A stretch of DNA of 27,630 bases, taken from positions 1 through 27,630 of the forward strand of contig UQXS01000004.1 in NCBI GenBank assembly GCA_900545125.1. The letters are read 5' to 3'. Position numbers and translations under genes: made by a program. The stretch's first letter is position 1; each line of letters begins with the position of its first letter. The stretch is from an uncultured Ruminococcus sp. Its GTDB lineage: Bacteria > Bacillota > Clostridia > Oscillospirales > Ruminococcaceae. Under the pieces are notes generated by a model. The model did no database searches. It saw only the letters and a list, made by a program, of their open reading frames with translations, and was not told the origin of the DNA. This document shows positions 7,206 through 15,456 of the stretch, piece by piece.

Positions 7206-8615
7206 TCAGGAACTTTGTGCCGGGAGCGTTATGGTAACAGTTGTTCCCAGTCCTTCGCCGGGGCTGGTGATATCCATAGTTCCGTTGTGCATAGCGATTA
7301 TTTCATCTGCCACTGCCAGTCCGATACCCGAACCTCTTCGTGTATGATTTGCCTTGTAGAACTTTGTCTTGACTTTGGCAAGGTCGGAAGTCTTTATGCC
7401 GCAGCCGGTATCGGCAACGGAAACAACGACTTTGTTTTCTTTTTCGTCCTCATAAGCATTTATAGTTACAGTTCCTCCCTGAGAGGAATACTTGATAGCG
7501 TTGTCAATTATGTTTATAAATACCTGACGTATCCTGTTCTTGTCGCCGAATACAAACGGCAGCATATCAGGGTCGTTATAGATTATCTCTATGCCCTCAC
7601 GCTTTGCCTTGTCGCTGTAGATAAGAACAGCGTCGCCAAGTTCGGCAAGAATATCCATAGTGGCATTCTGGAGCGTAAAATGACCGCTCTGCATACGTGA
7701 AAAATCGAGCAGTTCCTCAACCATCCGGGAAAGTCTTTCCGTTTCATTAACGATAACGCCTACACCTTTCTTCATGGTATCCGGACTTCCGCCGCCGTCA
7801 AGCATAAGTGTTTCCGCCCAGCCTTTTATAGCCGTCAGGGGGGTACGCAGTTCGTGGGATACGGAAGATATAAATTCGTTCTTCATATTTTCCGCATTCG
7901 ACAATTCGTCTGCCATATGGTTGATAGCCGTACAGAGTTCGCCGATTTCGTCGCTGCTGTTGCTGCTTATGCGCACGGAGAAGTCGCCCATGGCGAATTT
8001 ACGTGCAATATCGCTTATCTGCCTGATAGGTTTTACGATAGATCCGGCAAAATAAAGACCTGTTGATATAACGATAGCAATAACTACCAGAACAATGACG
8101 GCAACTGCTATTGTATAATTTTTTATTGTGTTGTCGATAGTTGTGAGGGAAGTTACCATTCTGACGGAGCTGAATTCGCTGTTTATTGAGGATATTGGCA
8201 CAGATACTGCCAATATCTTCTCGCCGCCCGGAAGCTTGCCTATATAGGTGCCCTCTCCGGAGATCATAGCATCCTCGTAGTCAGGCATGAGCATATTGGC
8301 ATCAGGGGAGAATCCGGAGGAGGTCAGTACAACACGCCCGTTGGAGTTTATTGCCATAAGCTCAATTTTGTCCTTTTCGTTGAAAGTTTCAAGCATATTT
8401 CTCATTTCAGCGGAGAAGTTGGCAGCGCTGTCCTGTGAGTGGATGCTAAGGACGCTGGTAACGGCGTTGATCTTTGAAATCAGGTACTGTTTGGCAGAAC
8501 TGTAGAAATAACTCTGTATCGCATAGATTATAGCCATGGCGATAACAAGCAGCGCCAGGATTATAACACCCAGATTGTTGATTATCCAGCGTTTGGTAAT
8601 ACTTTTTTTAGCCAT
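7206..8615 (-). CDS. membrane sensor histidine kinase
   Basis: The 469-residue kinase has one membrane segment at about 12-34, an extracytoplasmic sensor domain at about 35-165 (Cache/PAS-like in size), a second segment at about 166-190 and a HAMP linker to about 242. The HisKA dimerisation helix has the phospho-acceptor His254 in SSVSHELRTPLTAIKG. The ATPase domain shows the N box FINIIDNAIKYS, the G1 box DTGCGI and the G2 box GSGIGLAVADEI. Architecture matches the PhoR/WalK/ResE type. Its ATG overlaps the response regulator stop as TAATG, marking the pair as cognate. The signal is unknown; the lipoprotein encoded upstream in the same operon is a possible accessory sensor. Confidence 0.94.
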   Translation of the reverse strand: MAKKSITKRWIINNLGVIILALLVIAMAIIYAIQSYFYSSAKQYLISKINAVTSVLSIHSQDSAANFSAEMRNMLETFNEKDKIELMAINSNGRVVLTSSGFSPDANMLMPDYEDAMISGEGTYIGKLPGGEKILAVSVPISSINSEFSSVRMVTSLTTIDNTIKNYTIAVAVIVLVVIAIVISTGLYFAGSIVKPIRQISDIARKFAMGDFSVRISSNSSDEIGELCTAINHMADELSNAENMKNEFISSVSHELRTPLTAIKGWAETLMLDGGGSPDTMKKGVGVIVNETERLSRMVEELLDFSRMQSGHFTLQNATMDILAELGDAVLIYSDKAKREGIEIIYNDPDMLPFVFGDKNRIRQVFINIIDNAIKYSSQGGTVTINAYEDEKENKVVVSVADTGCGIKTSDLAKVKTKFYKANHTRRGSGIGLAVADEIIAMHNGTMDITSPGEGLGTTVTITLPAQSS

Positions 8616-9316
8616 TACTGCATATCATTCCATTTATATCCATAGCCCCATATAGTAATGATATATCGGGGGCTGGATGGCTCTTCCTCTATTTTCATGC
8701 GGATTCTTCTGATATTCACATCAACGATCTTATCGTCGCCGTAGTAGCTTTCTCCCCATATATGATTGAGGATGCTTGCCCGGTCAAGAGCAGTATTTTT
8801 ATTGTTCATGAAGAATTCAAGTATCTGGTACTCCACCTGTGTCAGCTCGATAGGTTTTCCGTTCTTGGTGACGGTGCGGCTCTTGAGATTAAGTACAAAC
8901 GGGCCGGATTCAAGAAGCGACTGTTTTTCATTTTTGATAAAGCTCATGCAGACACGGCGGTAAATGGCATCCACACGGGCGGTAAGCTCCGACGGAGAAA
9001 ACGGCTTGGTAATATAGTCGTCGGCTCCTATCATAAGACCGCTTACCTTGTCCATTTCCTGAGTTCTGGCGGTAAGCATTATTATACCGATGGTAGAGCT
9101 TTTTTCACGTATTTTTTTACATACTGTAAAGCCGTCAATGCCGGGCATCATAATATCGAGGAGGATGATGTCAAAATTTCCGTGTTCCTGTTCAAACATT
9201 CTGAGAGCTGCCTCTCCACAGTCAACATCCACAACGTCATATCCGGCACGTTTAAGGTTTATAACAACAAATTCACGGATGGTAGTTTCATCCTCGCAGA
9301 TTAATATACGTTTCAT
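8615..9316 (-). CDS. OmpR/PhoB-family response regulator
   Basis: The receiver domain (1-120) has the acidic pocket E8-D9, phospho-acceptor Asp54 (ILLDIMMPGIDG), Thr82 and Lys104 (DDYITKPF). The C-terminal winged-helix DNA-binding domain (about 135-231) carries LTQVEYQILEFFMNNKNTAL, VDVNIRRIRMKIEE and the closing IITIWGYGYKW. It is the cognate regulator of the kinase that follows it with a TAATG overlap. A GAGGAGA ribosome site lies ahead of the ATG, and only 26 bases separate it from the lipoprotein gene, so lipoprotein, regulator and kinase are probably one transcript. Target genes cannot be read from the window. Confidence 0.95.
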   Translation of the reverse strand: MKRILICEDETTIREFVVINLKRAGYDVVDVDCGEAALRMFEQEHGNFDIILLDIMMPGIDGFTVCKKIREKSSTIGIIMLTARTQEMDKVSGLMIGADDYITKPFSPSELTARVDAIYRRVCMSFIKNEKQSLLESGPFVLNLKSRTVTKNGKPIELTQVEYQILEFFMNNKNTALDRASILNHIWGESYYGDDKIVDVNIRRIRMKIEEEPSSPRYIITIWGYGYKWNDMQ

Positions 9317-9342
9317 TTTTATGTCTCCTCACAGCCAGCGCC

Positions 9343-10674
9343 TTATTTTGTTTTAAAACCGACAGCCACATCTCCGGCGCTCGGAGAAAGACCGTCGTCC
9401 ACTGTTGTTTGATTGTAGGGAATATACGCCAGATATGCCGAATCCCCTTTTGTTCCCATAAGCATATAGCCGCCGGAGATCCTGTCCTCACGTGAGGCTG
9501 AGTCTTCTGCGCAGTAGATACGCATCAGTTCACGTCCGGTTTCGCCGTCCTGCCAGGCGCAGAAAACGATCTCGTCATTGACGGCATCACGTTTTATGGT
9601 GACTTTTTTATCCCATTTTTTCGGAAAAACGAAGATATATCCGTCCCCCACGCTGTAGTATGAGGAGCACTTCCGTTCAAGACGGTTGTCGCTGTTTATA
9701 AAGTCCCATTGAGTTATCTTCATTTGTTCGCTTTCAGGAAGATCCTCATAGCCGGGAGAAATCGTCTGGACAGGTATTTCCAGAATTCCGTCTCCGTCAA
9801 TGTCAAATGAGCTGCATCCTGCCGGGCGTACGGTAGCAAGTGAATCTTTAGGGTCAGTAAAAACCTTGTTGAGTCCTGTGCTGTCCATATATACGATATC
9901 GGTCTGGATAGAGCCTGCGCCTGAAACGGCATCAATATAAAGACCTTTTCTGCCGCCGCCGATCTCCCCGTAATTCAGACTGTCGAATTCCGTAAAGCTT
10001 CCGCTGAGTTCACTGCTGTACACATGATATGTGCCGCCTTCGTCCAGTTTATAGCTTTCTGCCACGGCAGGAGAGCCGGTGGCAGAGCCTGCCAGAAGGA
10101 AAAATTCCGTTTCGCCGTCTCCGTCAAGATCAGTCACATCTATGAATGAACACGCTTCGGAAAACGTTTTTTCAATAGTTCCGTTTACAGGATCATAGTT
10201 GTAAATAGCCACGTTTTTTTCCGAACGGTTGATAAGGCTGCTTCCGATAATAAGGTTTATCCGCTCATTAGAACCAAGTTCCGAGATGATGACCTTTTCA
10301 ATTTCAGCGCCCTCCGCCGGAGTATCACAGACAGAACGCCACTTTCCGCCGCTCTGGTCGAGGATGTTTATTCTCAGGGTATTTTCCGGAGCGGCAAGGC
10401 TGGTTTTTTCATAGAATACCACTGCCTCGTCTCCGCCGTCGCCGTCGATATCCTCCACGATGAAGGCGGAGAGATATTTGCCGGATTTCGGATATTTAAG
10501 GCTTATATTCATACCTGCGGCATCAGTAAGAGCCTTGTATATTTGTTCCTGTTCCATGCTCAGCTTAGGGGGCGTCATAAGATTGTCTATGCTTGTTCCG
10601 AAAGAACAGCCTGTCAGCGCCGCCGTTGTTATCATAAGGGCAGAAGCAGGAAGTAGTTTTCTTTTTAAAATCAT
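9343..10674 (-). CDS. lipoprotein with Asp-rich FG-GAP/VCBS-like repeats
   Basis: The N-terminus is a lipoprotein signal with lipobox LTGC, lipidated Cys23. The mature part has at least three copies of a D-x-D-G-D-G motif (VEDIDGDGGDEAVVF, VTDLDGDGETEFFLL, SSFDIDGDGILEIPV), spaced like blades of an FG-GAP/VCBS beta-propeller that can bind calcium. The protein is therefore anchored outside the membrane. Function is unknown. It lies 32 bases after citrate synthase and 26 before the response regulator, so a role in sensing for that two-component pair is an inference. The ATG has no clear ribosome site in front (AATGTTATTTATAAA), which suggests weak initiation or coupling. Confidence 0.8.
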   Translation of the reverse strand: MILKRKLLPASALMITTAALTGCSFGTSIDNLMTPPKLSMEQEQIYKALTDAAGMNISLKYPKSGKYLSAFIVEDIDGDGGDEAVVFYEKTSLAAPENTLRINILDQSGGKWRSVCDTPAEGAEIEKVIISELGSNERINLIIGSSLINRSEKNVAIYNYDPVNGTIEKTFSEACSFIDVTDLDGDGETEFFLLAGSATGSPAVAESYKLDEGGTYHVYSSELSGSFTEFDSLNYGEIGGGRKGLYIDAVSGAGSIQTDIVYMDSTGLNKVFTDPKDSLATVRPAGCSSFDIDGDGILEIPVQTISPGYEDLPESEQMKITQWDFINSDNRLERKCSSYYSVGDGYIFVFPKKWDKKVTIKRDAVNDEIVFCAWQDGETGRELMRIYCAEDSASREDRISGGYMLMGTKGDSAYLAYIPYNQTTVDDGLSPSAGDVAVGFKTK

Positions 10675-10706
10675 TTTATAAATAACATTTTTAGTCCGGA
10701 ACAGTC

Positions 10707-12062
10707 CTATCTCCGGTCGATAGGCACGTATTCACGTTCTTTGGCGATAGCCTTGTATGCCGGACGTATTATCCTGTTGCCGGTAAGAACTTCTTCCATA
10801 CGGTGAGCAGCCCATCCTGCCATACGTGCAACGGCGAACAGAGGCGTGAAGAGGTTTTCGGGAATGCCAAGCATTCGGTACACAAGTCCGGAATACATAT
10901 CGACGTTTGCACACATTGTCTTTGAACTTCCCTTGACTGATCTGAACACCTCCGGAGTAAGTCTTTCAACTGTTTCAAGAAGGCGGAATTCCGCTTCTAT
11001 TTCCCTGCCCTTTGCAAGTTCAAATGCCTTTTTCTTGAGGATGACCGCTCTGGGGTCAGATATAGTGTATACGGCGTGACCCATGCCGTAAATCAGACCT
11101 GAGCCGTCGTTTGTTTCTTTCTTTATCGTTTTGCGTATGTAGTCGGCGACTTCTCCCTCGTTCTCCCAGTTTCTGATATTTGCCTTGAAGTTGTCAAGCA
11201 TATGGATAACCTGGAGATTAGCACCGCCGTGACGTGGACCTTTAAGCGAGCATATAGCCGAAGAATAGGCGGAATACGGATCAGTTCCGGATGATGTGAG
11301 CACACGGCAGGTGAAAGTAGAGTTGTTTCCGCCTCCGTGTTCTGCCTGAAGCATAAGGAGACAGTCGAGCATCTGAGCTTCTTCCATAGTATACTGTCTG
11401 TCGGTTCTGAGCAGCGAAAGAATGCACTGAGCCGTGTTTTCCTCGTAATTTATGGGATGCATTATCATGCTCTGGTTATCAAAGACTCTTCTCTTGACCT
11501 GATAGGCGTTCGCCATGATAACGGGCATTTTTGCAATAAGACTGATAGCCGTTCTCATTTCGTTTTCAAGACCCTTGTTCTCGCAGTCGTCGTCATAGGA
11601 ATAGAGAGCAAGAACGGAGCGTGCCAGCTTGTTCATGATATTATGCGACGGTGCTTTAAGGATCATATCTTCTACAAAGCCGTTTGGGAGATCTCTTTTG
11701 AGGGAGATATATGTATTGAAATTCTTGAGTTCCTTATGGCTTGGCAGACGTCCGAAAAGCAGCAGGAAAGCGGTTTCCTCAAAGCCGAAGCGGTTTTCTT
11801 TTTCAACATTTTCAACCAGGTCGTTGATATTATATCCTCTGTATATGAGCTGACCCGGGATAGGTTCTACCTCGCCCTCGTTAAGAACATAGCCGTGAAC
11901 GTTGCATATGTTAGTGATTCCGGCGACAACGCCTGTGCTGTCGCTGTTGCGGAGACCCCTTTTAACGTGATATTTGTCGTAAAGTTTGGGGTCGATAACG
12001 GAATTATTGCAAAGTTCCTCGCATAAACCTGTAATATTGGCACCCGAAATAAAAGACGGCAT
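10707..12062 (-). CDS. gltA: citrate synthase
   Basis: The enzyme condenses acetyl-CoA and oxaloacetate to citrate. Catalytic residues are visible: His242 in LQAEHGGGNNSTF, His329 in GMGHAVYT and Asp388 in CANVDMYSGLVY (numbering from the chosen start), plus KGPRHGGAN. Its 451 residues fit the longer type II-like form of Clostridia. The frame opens earlier at a GTG (12071), but this lies one base after the GAGGAG ribosome site, whereas the ATG at 12062 is 10 bases from it, so I use the ATG. A consensus sigma-A promoter lies about 35 bases upstream. In anaerobes this enzyme feeds 2-oxoglutarate and glutamate synthesis; no other cycle gene is present here. Confidence 0.95.
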   Translation of the reverse strand: MPSFISGANITGLCEELCNNSVIDPKLYDKYHVKRGLRNSDSTGVVAGITNICNVHGYVLNEGEVEPIPGQLIYRGYNINDLVENVEKENRFGFEETAFLLLFGRLPSHKELKNFNTYISLKRDLPNGFVEDMILKAPSHNIMNKLARSVLALYSYDDDCENKGLENEMRTAISLIAKMPVIMANAYQVKRRVFDNQSMIMHPINYEENTAQCILSLLRTDRQYTMEEAQMLDCLLMLQAEHGGGNNSTFTCRVLTSSGTDPYSAYSSAICSLKGPRHGGANLQVIHMLDNFKANIRNWENEGEVADYIRKTIKKETNDGSGLIYGMGHAVYTISDPRAVILKKKAFELAKGREIEAEFRLLETVERLTPEVFRSVKGSSKTMCANVDMYSGLVYRMLGIPENLFTPLFAVARMAGWAAHRMEEVLTGNRIIRPAYKAIAKEREYVPIDRR

Positions 12063-12095
12063 TACAATCACACTCCTCTGAAATATTCAAATTTA

Positions 12096-12124
12096 ATTAT
12101 ACACTATTTTTGGAATTATGTCAA
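12096..12124 (-). promoter_or_regulatory. sigma-A promoter of citrate synthase
   Basis: Read on the minus strand, TTGACA (12124-12119) and TATAAT (12101-12096) are separated by exactly 17 bases, a perfect consensus. Transcription should begin about 30 bases before the gltA ATG and may run through the lipoprotein and two-component genes. Confidence 0.9.
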
Positions 12125-12165
12125 CACAAAAGTAAATGCTGTTGCCGTAAAAAGGAGAGGTTATC

Positions 12166-13227
12166 ATGAAAAAGTACATATCACAGTTTCTGGCCCTGGC
12201 GTTATCGGTAATGGTCATTCCTGCATTGCCGGTGTATATCTCCGGAAAATCTGCAAAGGCGGAGAAGAGAACTGCTGCGTCGGAAAAAAAGGAAGTTCCG
12301 GAAACTTCCGTTTCCGATGAGATTCGGCAGGAGACCACAGAAGAACCTGCCGCAGCCGTTGATCCGGGAGAACCGTATAAGGTTCTTGATATGGCATCCG
12401 GACAGGTTATTGAAGTTCCGGTCAGAGATTATGTCATAGGAGCAGTCTGTGCGGAAATGCCTGCATCCTTTCATGAAGAAGCTCTGAAAGCGCAGGCAGC
12501 AGCGGCTCATACGTATGCGGAGCGTCAGCGCATCAGAGAACGCCGATCTCCCACTGCCGATCTTATGGGGGCGGATTTTTCCAACGATACTTCCCGGTAT
12601 CAGGGCTATTTTACCGAAGCTCAGGCAAGGCAGTATTTCGGGGAAAACTTTGATGAGAACTACAAAAAGATCGCTGATGCCGCCGATGAGGTACTGCCGT
12701 ATGTCATTACATACGACGACGAACCGATAGTTGCTGCTTTTCATTCGATGTCCACTGGAAAAACCGAAAGTGCCGAAAATGCATGGGGAGCAGGTACTCC
12801 TTATCTTGTTCCTGTAGACAGCAGCTATGATACAAAAGCTCCCGGATATATGGAGGAGATACGTTTGACAAAGGATGTTCTCAGGCAGAAGCTTGAAGCC
12901 GCATTTCCGGGGATAGTACTTGGAAACGATATTACATCATGGATCTTGACGGAGGAAAGTTCCGGTTCGGGAACGGTTCTGCGTGCAAAAGCAGGCGACA
13001 AGATCGTTTCCGGCAATGATCTCCGGCAGGCGCTGGCGCTGCGTTCCGCTTGTTTTGATGTCCGCTGCGAGGGGGAGGAGATCGTTTTCACTACCCGTGG
13101 TTACGGTCACGGCGTTGGCATGAGTCAGTACGGTGCTGATTCCATGGCACAGGAAGGCAAAAGCTGGAGGGAAATTCTGGAACATTACTACCCCGGTGCA
13201 TCTATTGACACAACGGATGTTTTGTGA
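12166..13227 (+). CDS. spoIID: SpoIID/LytB domain protein (stage II sporulation protein D-like)
   Basis: SpoIID is a membrane-anchored lytic transglycosylase that cuts denuded glycan strands during engulfment. The protein starts with one membrane segment (about 5-26), followed by a charged Ala/Glu-rich linker. The SpoIID domain holds VPVRDYVIGAVCAEMP (likely catalytic Glu97), LKAQAAAAHTYA, FHSMSTGKT and GYGHGVGMSQYGA near the C-terminus. Its 353 residues are normal. A GGAGAGG ribosome site precedes the ATG. It is divergent from gltA. No spoIIQ, spoIIM or sigma factor gene is near, and spoIID-like LytB proteins also occur in non-sporulating bacteria, so the symbol denotes family rather than proven sporulation function. 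Confidence 0.88.
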   Translation: MKKYISQFLALALSVMVIPALPVYISGKSAKAEKRTAASEKKEVPETSVSDEIRQETTEEPAAAVDPGEPYKVLDMASGQVIEVPVRDYVIGAVCAEMPASFHEEALKAQAAAAHTYAERQRIRERRSPTADLMGADFSNDTSRYQGYFTEAQARQYFGENFDENYKKIADAADEVLPYVITYDDEPIVAAFHSMSTGKTESAENAWGAGTPYLVPVDSSYDTKAPGYMEEIRLTKDVLRQKLEAAFPGIVLGNDITSWILTEESSGSGTVLRAKAGDKIVSGNDLRQALALRSACFDVRCEGEEIVFTTRGYGHGVGMSQYGADSMAQEGKSWREILEHYYPGASIDTTDVL

Positions 13228-13233
13228 TATTAT
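13205..13233 (+). promoter_or_regulatory. probable sigma-A promoter of the natAB-like operon
   Basis: TTGACA at 13205-13210 and TATTAT at 13228-13233 are 17 bases apart. They lie in the last codons and stop of spoIID, giving a start point near 13240, inside the palindrome that follows. Confidence 0.65.
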
Positions 13234-13235
13234 TA

Positions 13236-13272
13236 ATACATTGAATTCATCGGTGAGATGAATTCAATGTAT
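13236..13272. promoter_or_regulatory. perfect 15-bp palindrome over the expected transcription start (operator or leader hairpin)
   Basis: ATACATTGAATTCAT (13236-13250) and its exact reverse complement (13258-13272) flank a 7-base spacer. The position immediately after the -10 box is typical of a repressor operator. It has no proper T run, so a terminator is less likely. Confidence 0.6.
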
Positions 13273-13294
13273 ATTTTATATTGGGGGTTAAAAA

Positions 13295-14035
13295 ATGGAA
13301 AATGTACTCGAAGTCAAAGGACTTACGAAACAGTACACAAAAGTTCTCGCCGCTGATAAAGTCTCCTTTGAAATAGGGAAAGGTGAAGTATTTGCACTTA
13401 TCGGGCCGAACGGCGCAGGAAAGACAACTACTATCCGTATGATATCTACGCTGCTCACTCCGACGGCGGGGGATGCATTGATAATGGGTCACAGCGTTGT
13501 AAATGAACCAGATAAAGTAAGGGAATGTATCACTTATCTGCCTGATGAAGCCGGAGCCTACAAGAATATGAAAGGCATTAAATATCTTCAGTTCATGGCA
13601 GGGCTTTTCTGCACTGATCTTGAAGAGATCGGAAAATGTGTTGACCGTGCAAAAGAGATATGTCAGCTCGGTGACCGTCTCAACGATAAGATCGGCAGCT
13701 ATAGCCGTGGAATGATACGTAAGCTTCTTCTGGCACGTTCCGTTATGACAAGACCTAAGCTTGCTATTCTTGACGAGCCTACAAGCGGTCTGGATGTCAT
13801 AAACGCCATTGAAATCAGAAAAACAATCAAGCGGCTTGCTCATGAAGATGGAATGTCATTTCTTCTGTCATCCCATAATATGCTGGAGATAGAATTTGTT
13901 TCCGACCGTGTGGGCATAATAACAAAAGGACATCTTATGGTGACCGGAGCTGCGGACGAGCTTAAGCAGCGTTATAATGCTGCCAATCTCGAAGAAGTTT
14001 TTGAAAGGGTGGTGAAGCAGAATGAAGTTCATTAA
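13295..14035 (+). CDS. ABC transporter ATP-binding protein (NatA-like)
   Basis: The 246-residue ATPase carries Walker A IGPNGAGKTTT (about 36-46), a Q-loop region, the signature YSRGMIRKLLLARS (a variant of LSGGQ, as in NatA and other DrrA-type exporters), Walker B LAILDEPTSGLD and the H-loop LLSSHNMLEIE. The closing part (LEEVFERVVKQ) is typical of NatA-type proteins. It pairs with the permease gene, overlapping it by 14 bases, and the pair resembles NatAB, a sodium exporter, although the substrate cannot be proven from sequence. A GGGGG ribosome site lies 8 bases before the ATG. The promoter region contains a perfect palindrome. Confidence 0.92.
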   Translation: MENVLEVKGLTKQYTKVLAADKVSFEIGKGEVFALIGPNGAGKTTTIRMISTLLTPTAGDALIMGHSVVNEPDKVRECITYLPDEAGAYKNMKGIKYLQFMAGLFCTDLEEIGKCVDRAKEICQLGDRLNDKIGSYSRGMIRKLLLARSVMTRPKLAILDEPTSGLDVINAIEIRKTIKRLAHEDGMSFLLSSHNMLEIEFVSDRVGIITKGHLMVTGAADELKQRYNAANLEEVFERVVKQNEVH

Positions 14036-15392
14036 TCTGCTTAAAAAGGAACTCGCAGAGCTTGTCAACAAGAATATGCTTCTTGGTCTTGTGGTTACAG
14101 TGGCCATCTTTATGATGCTTGGCGGCATTATGAAAACCACTATCAACGAAGCAGTTGATGAAAGCAGGAATGTTACCATTAATATATGCGACAGGGATAA
14201 AACGGAATTCACTGAAAGCATATTGGAAGCAATGGAGAAAGTAAATAAAGATCCCGATTCAAATGTTTCGGCAAAGATCAATATTATTGAGTGCGAGGGA
14301 GACGATTATGCCGCTATTCTTGCAGATAACGATATTTCCAGTCTGGTAATAATTCCTGAGGGATTTACCGATTCACTTGATAAAAAAGATCAGCCGGAAC
14401 TTATCAGCGTATCGAGGATGACTTCAGCAGCTACTATGTCTAATATTGATGCCGGAAACGAAGGTGCGATAAATCTTATCAAGCAGTGTATTTCCAGTAC
14501 TATTGCCGCCGATACCGGAATGGACGATCAGCAGTATAAGCTTATGGAAGAACCTGTTATTCTGACGGAAAATACCGTCGTTGACGATAAGGACGCACGC
14601 ATATCTCAGGACAGTATTATGAGCAAAATAATGATGCAGAATATGCTGCTGCCTATTATCGTATTTGTTCTTATAATGATGACATCACAGATGCTTATGT
14701 CTGCCATATCCAATGAAAAGATAGACAAGACGCTTGAAACGCTTCTTTCTGCGCCCGTATCGAGATTATCCGTAATAGGTGCAAAAATGCTTGCTGCTGC
14801 CGTTGTTGCTCTGCTTAATGCGGCAGTTTATATGGTTGCTTTTTCAACTTTCGTTTCCGGAGCTACCGACGAAGTGACCAGAACCGTTTCCGAGGCAGCA
14901 GGAACGAGCATTACCGTAGATCAGGCGCTGGAGCAGCTCGGTCTTAATCTGGGAGCTGTCGATTATATTCTTATCGGGGTACAGCTCTTCTTTACAATAA
15001 TGATCTGCCTGTCAGTTTCAATTATGCTTGGCGCACTTATTGACGATGCAAAGAATGTTCAGAATATGCTCATGCCAATAATGCTTTGTGCAATGGTTCC
15101 TTATATAATATCTATGCTTGCAGACATCAATTCGCTGCCAATGATATTCAGGGTGATCGTTTATGCTATACCGTTTACTCATACATTTACGGCTGTTCCG
15201 AATCTGATGTTCGGCAACAATATGCTGTTCCTGGGTGGACTTATCTATCAGATAATAGTATTCCTGATATGCATTTTCTTTGCTCTCCGTCTGTTCATGT
15301 CCGATAAGCTTCTGACAGTTTCGCTTAACATAGGTCAGAAGTCAAAATATAAGAAAAGAAACAAGAAAAATAACGTTCCTGAGGAAGAATAA
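14022..15392 (+). CDS. ABC-2 type transporter permease (NatB-like)
   Basis: The 456-residue permease has one N-terminal membrane segment (about 20-38), then a large extracytoplasmic domain (about 40-205), then a block of five membrane segments from about 207 (MLLPIIVFVLIMMTSQMLMSA) to about 430. It contains EKIDKTLETLLSAPVSR, the conserved cytoplasmic helix of the NatB/YhaP ABC2_membrane_3 type that docks on the ATPase. The C-terminus is strongly basic (KYKKRNKKNN). It overlaps the ATPase gene, so the two form a complex encoded by one operon. The next gene starts 64 bases on and may be cotranscribed. Confidence 0.9.
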   Translation: MKFINLLKKELAELVNKNMLLGLVVTVAIFMMLGGIMKTTINEAVDESRNVTINICDRDKTEFTESILEAMEKVNKDPDSNVSAKINIIECEGDDYAAILADNDISSLVIIPEGFTDSLDKKDQPELISVSRMTSAATMSNIDAGNEGAINLIKQCISSTIAADTGMDDQQYKLMEEPVILTENTVVDDKDARISQDSIMSKIMMQNMLLPIIVFVLIMMTSQMLMSAISNEKIDKTLETLLSAPVSRLSVIGAKMLAAAVVALLNAAVYMVAFSTFVSGATDEVTRTVSEAAGTSITVDQALEQLGLNLGAVDYILIGVQLFFTIMICLSVSIMLGALIDDAKNVQNMLMPIMLCAMVPYIISMLADINSLPMIFRVIVYAIPFTHTFTAVPNLMFGNNMLFLGGLIYQIIVFLICIFFALRLFMSDKLLTVSLNIGQKSKYKKRNKKNNVPEEE

Positions 15393-15403
15393 TCAATGCA
15401 GCA

Positions 15404-15422
15404 TTGTACATGACTTGTGCAA
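15404..15422. promoter_or_regulatory. imperfect 7-5-7 palindrome upstream of the Spo0A-like gene
   Basis: TTGTACA, a 5-base spacer and TGTGCAA form a dyad with one G-T mismatch in the 64-base gap after the permease. It could be a binding site for a regulator or a small hairpin. It does not match the Spo0A box TGTCGAA. Confidence 0.3.
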
Positions 15423-15456
15423 CGGATGCTTTGTCTGCTGAGAAGAAGGTGATTCT

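Noticed and set aside
12081..12105. AAATATT and TATACACT resembling sigma-E -35 and -10 boxes ahead of spoIID
   Set aside because: The spacing is about 10 bases, too short for sigma E, and the same bases make up the consensus gltA promoter on the other strand.
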